A stretch of DNA of 64,000 bases from Candidatus Colinaster equi (lineage in GTDB: Bacteria > Bacillota > Clostridia > Lachnospirales > Lachnospiraceae): positions 1-64,000 of the forward strand of contig JAGHVF010000020.1 of assembly GCA_018064425.1 (NCBI GenBank). Direction: 5' to 3'. The position numbers were made by a program, and so were the translations under genes. Shown here one piece after another: positions 27,527 through 35,816 of this stretch. How positions within the stretch are numbered: position 1 is the stretch's first letter; each line of letters begins with the position of its first letter. The notes under the pieces are model-generated. The model saw nothing but the letters and a program-made list of their open reading frames with translations, ran no database searches and was not told the origin of the DNA.

Positions 27527-29278
27527 TTATCTTTCTTTTGATATTTTGCCGTTCTCAACACGATATACCATATCGCACTTCTCTATCGTCTGAAGTCTGT
27601 GGGCAATAATAATCAATGTCTTTCTGCCTGCCAATACATTAATTGAATCCATAATGGCAGCTTCTGTCTCGCCATCCAGTGCAGATGTTGCCTCATCCAG
27701 TACAAGCACCTCCGGATCTTCATACAATGCTCTGGCAATACCTATTCTCTGTCGCTGACCACCGGATATTCTGATACCTCGTTCACCTATTTCGGTATCC
27801 AATCCTTCCGGCAGACTCTTTACAAATTCATCAAGTGCAGCTTCCTTTAAGACAGCCCAGACTCTGTTATCATCTATCTCATCATCTGCATATCCGAACG
27901 CAACATTGCGTCGTATTGTAGAATCAGTCATAAATATTGTCTGCGGAATATATCCGATATTCTTAAGCCATCCCGGATAATTGCTCATAATATCAACACC
28001 GTCAGCTGTTATCTTGCCGTTCTCAAGATGTAACAGGCCAAGCAACACATCAATAATTGTCGTTTTACCTGCGCCTGAAGCACCTACCACACCGACAGCA
28101 CTTCCGACCGGAATATCCATATTCGCATTATCAAAGATATACTTATCTGTATTGGGATATTTGTACACAATATCTGTAAGCTTAATCTCTTTGGTAACAG
28201 GAAGTTTTTCTACCTGCACATGACCCCTGTAAGCCTTCTCATCATAAACGACACTGTTGTCATGTATATCATCCTGCAGATGATCGCTTATGTTCCACAA
28301 AAACGGCTCCAAATAGCTTATTGATGTTGTATAATTGTTGATTCTGTTGGCACTGGGCATAAGTCTCATTGCCGCCAATCCGAATACGGCAATCTGCGGA
28401 AGCAGTTGCTCAACCGTAGCACCTCCCAATATTACAACAATCATATACAGCACAAGGCCGGCTATACAGATTGTCTCTATAAGAAGTCGCGGAGTGGAAT
28501 TGTACATGCTGTACTTCTGTACCGCATTAACATACCCTGCACCGCACTCGGCATACTCGTTTATAAAATGGCTCTCTTTATTGGCTACCTTTATTTCTTT
28601 AATACCTATTACAGACTCGTCAATAATCTTATACAGCCCCGAATAGTAATCTTGATTATCCTGACCTGCTTTATGCATAATCGGCTGAATAATCTTCTTA
28701 ATGACTATAAGCAAAATAAGCAATAATACTGTTATAGTAATAATCATTGCAGCATCAACCACAACAAGCACCGCAACAAGACATGCAAACACAACAATCT
28801 CACTGGTCAGCTGCAATATAGTAAGTATAAGTGCATACATATTATTTACATCAGATGTAATATTACGCTGTATGACGCTTGTGTCGGCATTCAGATAGTA
28901 TTCATACGGACGCTTCATAAAATTAATCATCATCTTACGAGATGTTGCAAACTGATTCGTATATACAAATCGTAGCTGTACCTTGGTCTGTATGAACAGG
29001 AACAGATTCTTAAGCACAAATGCCAAGATAAGTGCAGCCATAAAGAGCACCGCAAGTTGTTTGGTATCTGTCATGCCAAGTGCATCATATACATATCTGA
29101 AATACTTATTTTCCAAACATTTTACCGGATCAATAACCACCTGCAGCACCGGAATGGCTACAGAGATACTGAGTGATTCAAGTATTCCTCCGATTAGCAT
29201 AAGAAATACAATGAGTATCATTTTTCTCTTTTGCTTCTTATCAAGCAACAGGTTCAGTCTTTTTAATATCTTAATCAT
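27527..29278 (-). CDS. PglK/MsbA-like ABC exporter, probable lipid-linked oligosaccharide flippase
   Basis: Six membrane spans (about residues 15-310) are followed by an ATPase domain with Walker A GASGAGKTT, signature ISGGQRQRIGIARAL, Walker B VLVLDEATSALD and the switch His in IIAHRLQT, all intact. As a full half-transporter it would act as a homodimer. The N-terminal domain resembles PglK, which flips undecaprenyl-diphosphate-linked oligosaccharide in one piece. No Wzx or Wzy is visible, which fits PglK-like assembly. The start at 29278 lies 4 nt after the pseF stop; the longer tracked ORF begins inside pseF. Confidence 0.9.
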   Translation of the reverse strand: MIKILKRLNLLLDKKQKRKMILIVFLMLIGGILESLSISVAIPVLQVVIDPVKCLENKYFRYVYDALGMTDTKQLAVLFMAALILAFVLKNLFLFIQTKVQLRFVYTNQFATSRKMMINFMKRPYEYYLNADTSVIQRNITSDVNNMYALILTILQLTSEIVVFACLVAVLVVVDAAMIITITVLLLILLIVIKKIIQPIMHKAGQDNQDYYSGLYKIIDESVIGIKEIKVANKESHFINEYAECGAGYVNAVQKYSMYNSTPRLLIETICIAGLVLYMIVVILGGATVEQLLPQIAVFGLAAMRLMPSANRINNYTTSISYLEPFLWNISDHLQDDIHDNSVVYDEKAYRGHVQVEKLPVTKEIKLTDIVYKYPNTDKYIFDNANMDIPVGSAVGVVGASGAGKTTIIDVLLGLLHLENGKITADGVDIMSNYPGWLKNIGYIPQTIFMTDSTIRRNVAFGYADDEIDDNRVWAVLKEAALDEFVKSLPEGLDTEIGERGIRISGGQRQRIGIARALYEDPEVLVLDEATSALDGETEAAIMDSINVLAGRKTLIIIAHRLQTIEKCDMVYRVENGKISKER

Positions 29279-29282
29279 ATTG

Positions 29283-29990
29283 TTATGCCTTACAGCTTCC
29301 TCCGATTTCATTTAGCAGACGGTACTTAAGCTCTGCAAGTCTCCAGTCTGTCTCATTATCGATATCCTGCACTTCCATTTCATCAAGCACAATATATGTC
29401 ATATCATCATCCTGGTTTATCTTAGGATCGACAAATTTCTCAACATCATAAAAATAGAATTGACCGCAGTCGTGATATATCGGCTCCAAATCCTGGCTAC
29501 GTGTCAATCTGTATTGCGGCTCTCTGTAAGATACGCGTCCATCTTTTGAGATAACACCTCTCTGTGGCGGAAACGAAAACGGAACAACCGGCATAAGTTG
29601 CGCTGCACCGCTTGATTTGAGCTTCTCATATGCTTCCTTTAGTCTTTCGGCTGTTATAAACGGAGCGGTCGGATACAAACACACCATCGTATCAAACTCT
29701 TTGCCGAGCTTTTTATATTCAGCGAGTACCTCTGCAAGCACTTCGTCCGTTGTCGTATGATCATCGGCTGTAGCCGCACTTCGCATAAACGGCACACTTG
29801 CCCCTGCTTCTTTTGCAATCCGGGCTATCGTATCATCATCCGTAGACACCATTACTTCATCAAAAATGCCTGATTTCAAAGCAGCTTCGATAGAATAACA
29901 TATTATCGGTTTGCCACAAAAATCCTTTTTGTTTTTTCCCGGAATGCGCTTGCTTCCGCCTCTTGCTGTGATTATTGCAATATTTCGCAT
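29283..29990 (-). CDS. pseF: CMP-pseudaminic acid synthetase
   Basis: A 235-residue cytidylyltransferase. It starts RNIAIITARGGSKRIPGKN, the nucleotide-binding loop of CMP-sugar synthetases, and has VMVSTDDDTIA, LYPTAPFITAERLKEA and SFPPQRG, patterns typical of PseF rather than NeuA or LegF. It activates pseudaminic acid with CTP for transfer. It is the first gene of the 23-kb leftward operon, so the activated sugar is made with the flippase and transferases that use it. The ATG at 29990 is preferred over the tracked upstream start because the domain begins there and GTGGGA is nearby. Confidence 0.92.
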   Translation of the reverse strand: MRNIAIITARGGSKRIPGKNKKDFCGKPIICYSIEAALKSGIFDEVMVSTDDDTIARIAKEAGASVPFMRSAATADDHTTTDEVLAEVLAEYKKLGKEFDTMVCLYPTAPFITAERLKEAYEKLKSSGAAQLMPVVPFSFPPQRGVISKDGRVSYREPQYRLTRSQDLEPIYHDCGQFYFYDVEKFVDPKINQDDDMTYIVLDEMEVQDIDNETDWRLAELKYRLLNEIGGSCKA

Positions 29991-30024
29991 AGTATCCCAC
30001 TTTCTATAGTCCATAATCTTCTAT

Positions 30025-30054
30025 ATTTTACCACATTCACACACTTGAATGCAA
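30025..30054 (-). promoter_or_regulatory. Promoter of the pseF-led operon
   Basis: Minus strand: -35 TTGCAT, 18-nt spacer, and -10 TAAAAT preceded by TG (extended). It overlaps the divergent plus-strand promoter of the GT2 gene, so the two may compete. Confidence 0.5.
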
Positions 30055-30073
30055 TTTATAGATATGCGATAAT
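30045..30073 (+). promoter_or_regulatory. Promoter of the plus-strand GT2 gene; predicted leaderless transcript
   Basis: TTGAAT, 17-nt spacer, then GATAAT preceded by TG. The -10 ends 6 nt before the ATG at 30080, so transcription should start at or very near the start codon. No Shine-Dalgarno is present. Confidence 0.6.
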
Positions 30074-30079
30074 GCAAGC

Positions 30080-31114
30080 ATGAAAGTAAGTATAATTGTT
30101 CCCGTATTTAATATGGCTTCAGATGGCAAATTGTCATTTTGTTTGGATTCACTGATTAACCAGACTATTGATGATTATGAGATTATCGCAGTCGACGATT
30201 GTTCAACAGACAATTCAATGGATATCTTGCGTCAGTACGAAGAAAAGTATCCCGACAAATTCCATGCTATACACAGCGAAGTCAACCACCACCAGGGTGG
30301 TGCCAAGAACATCGCTTTGCATGCAGCAAAGGGAGAATGGATATCTTTTATCGATGCTGATGACTGGATTGTTCCGGATTATTATGAACAGATGTTGGAG
30401 GTTGCCAATCGCACCGGCGCTGATATGGTCGGATGTGACTACTGCGAAGTAAGCGAGCACACTTTCACACCGGGACATCAGGTTGCCAATAGCAGGCCTG
30501 AGCAGACAGGTGTATTGGGTGCTACCCAAAAACGCAGTATGATAATAGACGGTGGAAGTCTGTGCACCAAGATTTACAAGCGCGAGCGAATCATTAAGAA
30601 CAGTCTGTTTTTCCCGGAAGATATATTCTATGAAGATAATGCAGTCGGCAATTCGTATTTGATAATGGCTCAGCATTATGAATACATCGCCAAGCCGCTT
30701 TACTACTACTATCAACATAATTCATCAACTGTGCACACCTTCTCGGTAACGCGTTGTTTGGACCGCATGGCAGCCGGACGAATGATAGTAGAGGAAGCAA
30801 AAAGACATGGATACTATGACGAATTCAAGCCGGAGCTTGAATTTTCATTTACGCAGCTGTTCTACGTGAACACATTATTTACATATATGCCATGTGTTCG
30901 TCCCACAAATCCAAAATTTGTGCGCGATATTACAAAAGAAATGCTTACGTTTTTCCCCGATTTCAGGGAGAACGAATATTATATCAACCGCGTTGGCGCC
31001 GAGGAAAAGAAGCTCATTAATATGGCTTGTGCTTCTCCTCTACGATTCTATATATATTACAAGCTCCTATGGGCTTATCGTAATTTGCGTCGCGCCATAT
31101 CGGGTAAACACTAA
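30080..31114 (+). CDS. GT2 family glycosyltransferase (plus strand)
   Basis: A 344-residue GT-A enzyme with VSIIVPVFNMASDGK, IAVDDCSTDNSMDI, the sugar-binding GGAKNIALHAAKG and the metal-binding FIDADDWIVPDYY. The tail is helical and soluble, so it should act in the cytoplasm. It is one of only two plus-strand genes and lies divergent to pseF and convergent with the ATP-grasp gene, apart from the main operons. It appears to be translated from a leaderless mRNA. I see no clear terminator in the 34 bp before the convergent gene ends. Confidence 0.9.
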   Translation: MKVSIIVPVFNMASDGKLSFCLDSLINQTIDDYEIIAVDDCSTDNSMDILRQYEEKYPDKFHAIHSEVNHHQGGAKNIALHAAKGEWISFIDADDWIVPDYYEQMLEVANRTGADMVGCDYCEVSEHTFTPGHQVANSRPEQTGVLGATQKRSMIIDGGSLCTKIYKRERIIKNSLFFPEDIFYEDNAVGNSYLIMAQHYEYIAKPLYYYYQHNSSTVHTFSVTRCLDRMAAGRMIVEEAKRHGYYDEFKPELEFSFTQLFYVNTLFTYMPCVRPTNPKFVRDITKEMLTFFPDFRENEYYINRVGAEEKKLINMACASPLRFYIYYKLLWAYRNLRRAISGKH

Positions 31115-31148
31115 TTAGTTATGCTTTTTGTTTTATTGTTGCAGTTTT

Positions 31149-32327
31149 CTATATCAGTTCAAAAGCCTGCAACACACTTTGCGAATCTTCATCCGTAGGT
31201 TCGCTCACAATATAGTATCCGCGTCCCATAAGAGCATGGCCGTTTCCCGCAGGTTCCAAAACATCACCGGGAGCAATATTACATACCCAACGAACAAGTC
31301 TGTCACCAAGTATCTTACTTATATCATCCTTGGTTGGCACTTTTGCGACCTTTCCCGTATAGTCAAAATACCTAATCATAATATTGCGCGTAACAGCAGG
31401 TGTAAAACTATATGCATCACCCATCTGATACTTCATATATTCTGTAGCCACATCAATATCGGTAGCCAACGGCGTAAAAAGATTGTGCAGATTATGTCCC
31501 GACGGTCTGCCGGATGCCTCTATAACGAAAGGGCCGTTTGCCGATCTCAAAATATCAGCATGCATCAAACAATCATCAAGTCCCATTGCCACAACCACTT
31601 TTGTCATATATTCATTAACCTGCGCGCGAAATGCATCATTCATATCAACAGAATAATATGCAACTGCCTGACGCATCGGGAGAGGTGTATTCTCCTTATG
31701 TCGCAACAGTACAAGATGGAATCTGCCATCTATCACAGCACCGTCCACACCATATTCTTCACCATCAATACACTGTTCGAGCACATACTCTTCATCCGTC
31801 ACTTCGTTTAGTGCCGATATAAGCTCGCCCTCGTTATTTACAACATATATGCCGCGACTTCCCGAACCGTATCGTGGCTTCAAAATCATAGGAAATGCAT
31901 ACTTTGTATCTTGATTATTTCCCGGGTTCTCATCACGCACTATCTTGCCGTCTTTAACAAGATACATCACGCAATCACGCAACCTGTCCGACTGCAAGCA
32001 CTTATGAAAAGTGTATTTGTCCGTACAATTAACAGCTGCACCACGACATATTCCTTTAAGTCCCAAAGCATCATTACATGCGCCGATTGTTGTCAAATAT
32101 CTTCCTATCGGCACCGTCTGTATCCAGTTACACCCAAGTTCATTAAGCACGTTTAGAGTCGCCTGCTCATCCGATATATCCGTCACAATCGGAATATCAG
32201 CCGTCTTAAGTCCTGCTGCCGCCGCGTTGCCATCGATAGCAACCACTTCTATTCCCATCTTATGTGCACATTCAATTGTATGTAGAGCTTCTTCACTCGC
32301 TCCGATTATTGCAAGTCTTTTTTTCAT
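31149..32327 (-). CDS. ATP-grasp ligase inside the pseudaminic acid operon
   Basis: About 392 residues: an N-terminal Rossmann-like domain (LAIIGASEEALHTIECAH), then an ATP-grasp core with MILKPRYGSGSRGIYVV (nucleotide-binding lysine and glycine loop), VLEQCIDGEEYGVDG, and the Mg-binding FVIEASGRPSGHNLHN. The family makes amide or ester bonds from carboxylates via acyl phosphates. It is the last gene of the pseC operon and is not one of the six standard Pse enzymes, so it may add an amino acid or other group to the sugar or to a precursor. The acceptor is unknown. I used the ATG at 32327; a GTG directly before it is possible. Confidence 0.85.
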   Translation of the reverse strand: MKKRLAIIGASEEALHTIECAHKMGIEVVAIDGNAAAAGLKTADIPIVTDISDEQATLNVLNELGCNWIQTVPIGRYLTTIGACNDALGLKGICRGAAVNCTDKYTFHKCLQSDRLRDCVMYLVKDGKIVRDENPGNNQDTKYAFPMILKPRYGSGSRGIYVVNNEGELISALNEVTDEEYVLEQCIDGEEYGVDGAVIDGRFHLVLLRHKENTPLPMRQAVAYYSVDMNDAFRAQVNEYMTKVVVAMGLDDCLMHADILRSANGPFVIEASGRPSGHNLHNLFTPLATDIDVATEYMKYQMGDAYSFTPAVTRNIMIRYFDYTGKVAKVPTKDDISKILGDRLVRWVCNIAPGDVLEPAGNGHALMGRGYYIVSEPTDEDSQSVLQAFELI

Positions 32328-32400
32328 CACACCACTCTGTCTATCACATTCATCGATCTTTGTTTTCTCGTTTTCTCGATGACATTACTGCAATCCCGCC

Positions 32401-33450
32401 CTATAACGACGCAAGTGCCTGCGCAATCCTTTGTGCGCCCTTACCGTCAGTTATTGTGGCAAGCTTCTTAGCACAATCTTCTCTACGTTTTTTTTCAAAA
32501 ACAAGCGACCGCAATTCACTTACAATCACGCCAAGCGTCTTGTCGCGGTCAGCCGTAACATCGCCGGCGTATATCATGGCGCCGTTTCGACACCAGTAAT
32601 CGGCATCATACCTTTGATTATCAGCCGTAACCGCATATATTGTGGCCAATCGCATAACAGCACACTCTGTAAGCATTGTTCCCGCTGCCGATATGGCAAT
32701 ATCGCATTCACTCATCAATTCAGCCATATTTGATACATTCTTATGAACCGTAACATTAGGCATACTCTCGGCAAGTTCAAGCAATTCGCCTTCATTCTCA
32801 ATATATCTGCCGATTACCACATGCCAGTCACACGTATCAAGCAATTCATCTTGCAGATTCGCAATATTTTTCAATACTCCGTACATCAATCTGCAGATGT
32901 CACCGCCTCCCGCAGCCAGCAATATCTGTCTGCCGTTGCCACCACGCGGATTGTGTTCAAGAAACTGCTCTCTGAGAGGAGCATACATCGGACCTAACAG
33001 AAGTTTTGTTGTATTGATTTTGTCATGTCCGAATACATTTTTATAATCAGCGACATAATTCCAATTATCACAATACCCATTGTAATTAATCAGCAAATCA
33101 ACCGGATATATGTGCTCATGCAAATCATCAATATATGCCACCTTGCACTCTTTACTGATTTCCTCGATATACTCACAGTTCACAAGATAGCTGTCGATTA
33201 ACATGACACAAATGTCATATTTACGTATGATTTCTCGCTGTCTGTCAGATTCGGCATCAGGAGTATTCCAATCAATATTCAGCACAATATGTTCAAAAGA
33301 CTCTCCGGCAAGCAATGCATCTGCGCCATGATCTGACGTAATAAAGATTACATCTTCTCCCAATTTGCGCAAAGCATTTGCAATTGTTATGCATCGCATC
33401 ACATGTCCCGTAGCTATTACATTGTTGGCATCCGCTCTGATTCCTATCAT
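32401..33450 (-). CDS. pseG: UDP-2,4-diacetamido-2,4,6-trideoxy-beta-L-altropyranose hydrolase
   Basis: A GT-B-like nucleotide-sugar hydrolase of about 349 residues. It opens IGIRADANNVIATGHVMRC, whose GH-x2-R region holds the catalytic His of PseG, and ends with AISAAGTMLTECAVMRLAT, the UDP-binding part. It releases UDP from the 4-N-acylated sugar to give the hexose used by PseI. No acetyltransferase is fused to it, unlike some PseG-PseH proteins. GGAGAG lies 6 nt before the ATG at 33450. The gene follows pseI by 19 bp. Confidence 0.9.
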   Translation of the reverse strand: MIGIRADANNVIATGHVMRCITIANALRKLGEDVIFITSDHGADALLAGESFEHIVLNIDWNTPDAESDRQREIIRKYDICVMLIDSYLVNCEYIEEISKECKVAYIDDLHEHIYPVDLLINYNGYCDNWNYVADYKNVFGHDKINTTKLLLGPMYAPLREQFLEHNPRGGNGRQILLAAGGGDICRLMYGVLKNIANLQDELLDTCDWHVVIGRYIENEGELLELAESMPNVTVHKNVSNMAELMSECDIAISAAGTMLTECAVMRLATIYAVTADNQRYDADYWCRNGAMIYAGDVTADRDKTLGVIVSELRSLVFEKKRREDCAKKLATITDGKGAQRIAQALASL

Positions 33451-33469
33451 CACAAGCTCTCCATAAAAA

Positions 33470-34522
33470 CTATTCTATCAATTCCCAGGCAAGCGGTGTT
33501 CCAAGCTTCATATCCTTCTTGGCTCTTTTACCGAGAATTTCTTCATAATACATCGTATGCAATCCGTTACCCGGTCGAATAGACCTGACGTTTTCCGGAG
33601 TAAGCAATTCACCTGCCGCTATATCCTTTACGGCAAAAAGCGATCTTGAGCCCTCATGCTCAACAATCTGTGTCTGCGTCAGTCTATATTCGGCACTGCC
33701 TAACGCCTGCTCCATAATGCGAACATCACGTACCATAGCTGCAAATTCTTCAGGTTCCATGGAAAATGACGAATCCGCTCCACCATCCGCTCTCTTTAAC
33801 GTAAGATGTTTCTCTATCATCTTTCCGCCAAGCGCTATCGAGCCTGTCGACACGACAGTTCCCATAGTATGATCCGACAATCCAACAAGACAATCATATT
33901 TTTCAGCCAATGTATTCATTACACGCAGATTGACCTGGTCATACGGCGTCGGATAAGCACTCACACATTTTAAAAGAATAACATCTTCGTTGCCCTCTTC
34001 TTTACATACATTGAGAGCGCGCTCAATATCTTCTTCGTATGCAATACCTGTAGCAAAAATAATAGGCTTATGCAGTCTTGCAATCTTTCTGATTAACGGA
34101 ATATCATTTATCTCATAGCTGGCTACTTTGTAAGCCGGAACATCCATTTGCTCCAAGAAGTCAACGCTGGTAAAATCAAACGGAGAAGAAAAGCACTCAA
34201 GTCCGAGTTTCATTGCCTCTTCTTTAAGTCGCGGTTGCCATTCCCACGGTGTATATGCTTCCTGATACAATTTGTATAATGTGGTACCATCCCAAATCGT
34301 TCCCTGCGTCAATTGAAAGCACGGATCATCGCAATCCACCGTAATTGTGTCAGCCGTATATGTCTGCAATTTAACAGCGTCTGCTCCCGCTTCCGCTGCC
34401 GCATGTATTATTTCTACCGCCCTGTTATAATCGCCGTTATGATTGGCCGAGACTTCCGCAACAATCATACATGGACTGTTTTCGCTTATTTCCTTTTTTC
34501 CTATCCTAATTGTCTTGTTCAT
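33470..34522 (-). CDS. pseI: Pseudaminic acid synthase
   Basis: A NeuB-family enzyme of 350 residues. The TIM-barrel half contains MIVAEVSANHNGDYNRA, ADAVKLQTYTADTIT, ECFSSPFDFTSVDFLE and VGLSDHTMG; the C-terminal SAF (antifreeze-like) domain contains VKDIAAGELLTPENVRSIRP. It condenses the 6-deoxy-diamino-altrose with phosphoenolpyruvate to give pseudaminic acid. Assignment to PseI rather than NeuB or LegI rests on the flanking pseC and pseG genes as well as the TADTIT pattern. TAGGA precedes the ATG, and the gene overlaps the decarboxylase gene by 17 bp. Confidence 0.93.
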   Translation of the reverse strand: MNKTIRIGKKEISENSPCMIVAEVSANHNGDYNRAVEIIHAAAEAGADAVKLQTYTADTITVDCDDPCFQLTQGTIWDGTTLYKLYQEAYTPWEWQPRLKEEAMKLGLECFSSPFDFTSVDFLEQMDVPAYKVASYEINDIPLIRKIARLHKPIIFATGIAYEEDIERALNVCKEEGNEDVILLKCVSAYPTPYDQVNLRVMNTLAEKYDCLVGLSDHTMGTVVSTGSIALGGKMIEKHLTLKRADGGADSSFSMEPEEFAAMVRDVRIMEQALGSAEYRLTQTQIVEHEGSRSLFAVKDIAAGELLTPENVRSIRPGNGLHTMYYEEILGKRAKKDMKLGTPLAWELIE

Positions 34523-35714
34523 AATAATTCCTACTCAAAAACTCATTATTGGTCCATTCTTTACGCGCCGTAAATAATGTTCCGTCCCTACGCTCAACAT
34601 ATACCGCCGGAAAATAATGAATAAACAACGGACTAAGACACATCGTATAACCGCCGGCTGTGTCATATATTATTCTGTCGCCTGCTTTCAGTTCAACATC
34701 ATTTTCAATCGGAAACAGCCTATCGTATTCCATACAGGTTGCACCGCACACCCACTGAATCGGAATCATATCCTGCCTTACAGTTTCCTTCGCATATTCA
34801 ATATGGTGCGGGTAAGAATGTCTTGTCACCTGCGGATTCAGATTAACACGACTTCCGTCAGTTACCACGTATCTAATATCTCTGATATCTTTCACATCAA
34901 TTACACTTGTCTCAAAAGATATAGCTCTCGAAATAAGTGACACACCCGGTTCAACAATAAGCTTCGTCTTTTCCGGATAAAAGAATTTCCTAAGTTCATC
35001 ACAAATTGCCGGCATATAGTCAGCATATGACGGCATATCGGAACGTCCGCCGAAATATCCGCCACCCATATCAACATATTCAAGCGATAAGCTGTACTCT
35101 TTTGCCACCTTAACAGCCAACGCTGCCAGAGCCGCAAAAACTGCAGGTCTGCGTGATTTGGTGGATGTATGAAGATGCAATCCCGCAATCTTCGCATTCG
35201 GAATCGCTTTTATTCTATCAATCACCTGTTCCAAATCGCCGTTTTCATAACAATATCCGAATCTTCCGCCATCTTCTTCTAAAAGTTCCTCATCAGGACA
35301 CATTGCAGACATATCCGCATTTACACGCAAACCGACTTTATATGTGTTACCCGGATTATTCTTACACAATTCCTCAAGCCATTCGGGTTCATAGCTTGAA
35401 TCCAGATTGACGTATCCGCCGTTTTCCAATACTTTGGCAAAAACCGATTTGTCTTTAATCGGACCGTTATATATTATTCTGTTATCTTTATAGCCAAGTA
35501 TTTCGGATAATTCATACTCCTGTTCGGATACTACTTCCGCAAAAAAACCATGCTTCTTTAGATAGGTAAGCAGCCATGGCAATGAATTGGTCTTCACCGA
35601 ATATCCCATTACATAATTGCCCCAGCTTTTCTCAAGCGAACGTCTGAGCAATTCTATATCATATACCAGATTGGCCTCATTAATCATATAGTAAGGTGTC
35701 TTCAATTCTTGCAT
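34506..35714 (-). CDS. Fold-type III PLP decarboxylase (Orn/Lys/DAP decarboxylase family 2) in the pse operon
   Basis: About 402 residues. The alanine-racemase-like barrel has the PLP lysine in GYSVKTNS (about K41), the His motif AGLHLHTST, the phosphate-binding DMGGGYFGG and VEPGVSLI. The C-terminal barrel has GATCMEYDRL and YDTAGGYTMCL, which hold the substrate-binding Cys/Asp and Tyr of this family. All key residues appear intact, so it should be an active amino-acid decarboxylase; its substrate cannot be read. It is not a standard Pse enzyme, yet it overlaps pseI and follows pseC. The ATG at 35714 is chosen because GGAG lies 4 nt upstream; the tracked start is a TTG at 35801. Confidence 0.85.
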   Translation of the reverse strand: MQELKTPYYMINEANLVYDIELLRRSLEKSWGNYVMGYSVKTNSLPWLLTYLKKHGFFAEVVSEQEYELSEILGYKDNRIIYNGPIKDKSVFAKVLENGGYVNLDSSYEPEWLEELCKNNPGNTYKVGLRVNADMSAMCPDEELLEEDGGRFGYCYENGDLEQVIDRIKAIPNAKIAGLHLHTSTKSRRPAVFAALAALAVKVAKEYSLSLEYVDMGGGYFGGRSDMPSYADYMPAICDELRKFFYPEKTKLIVEPGVSLISRAISFETSVIDVKDIRDIRYVVTDGSRVNLNPQVTRHSYPHHIEYAKETVRQDMIPIQWVCGATCMEYDRLFPIENDVELKAGDRIIYDTAGGYTMCLSPLFIHYFPAVYVERRDGTLFTARKEWTNNEFLSRNYYEQDN

Positions 35715-35802
35715 TTTGCTCCATTCTCCGTTTATGGCTAACATCAACTCATCTGTCACATTAACATTACCGCGTTGCATACCATTGTCCACATATAGCA
35801 AA

Positions 35803-35816
35803 TGACATGTGTGTCA
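35803..35816. repeat. TGACA-N4-TGTCA palindrome at the pseC stop
   Basis: TGACATGTGTGTCA, with arms extending to 8 bp (AAATGACA/TGTCATTT), overlaps the pseC stop codon. It could form a small hairpin in the mRNA, but there is no T-tract, so a terminator is unlikely. Confidence 0.6.

Noticed and set aside
31115-31148. Terminator between the convergent GT2 and ATP-grasp genes
   Set aside because: T-rich, but only a tiny palindrome (ACTAATTAGT) is present and no stable stem.
33470-34522. Neuraminic or legionaminic acid synthase (neuB/legI)
   Set aside because: PseB-, PseC-, PseG- and PseF-type partners surround it, and no NeuC/LegG-type epimerase is present.
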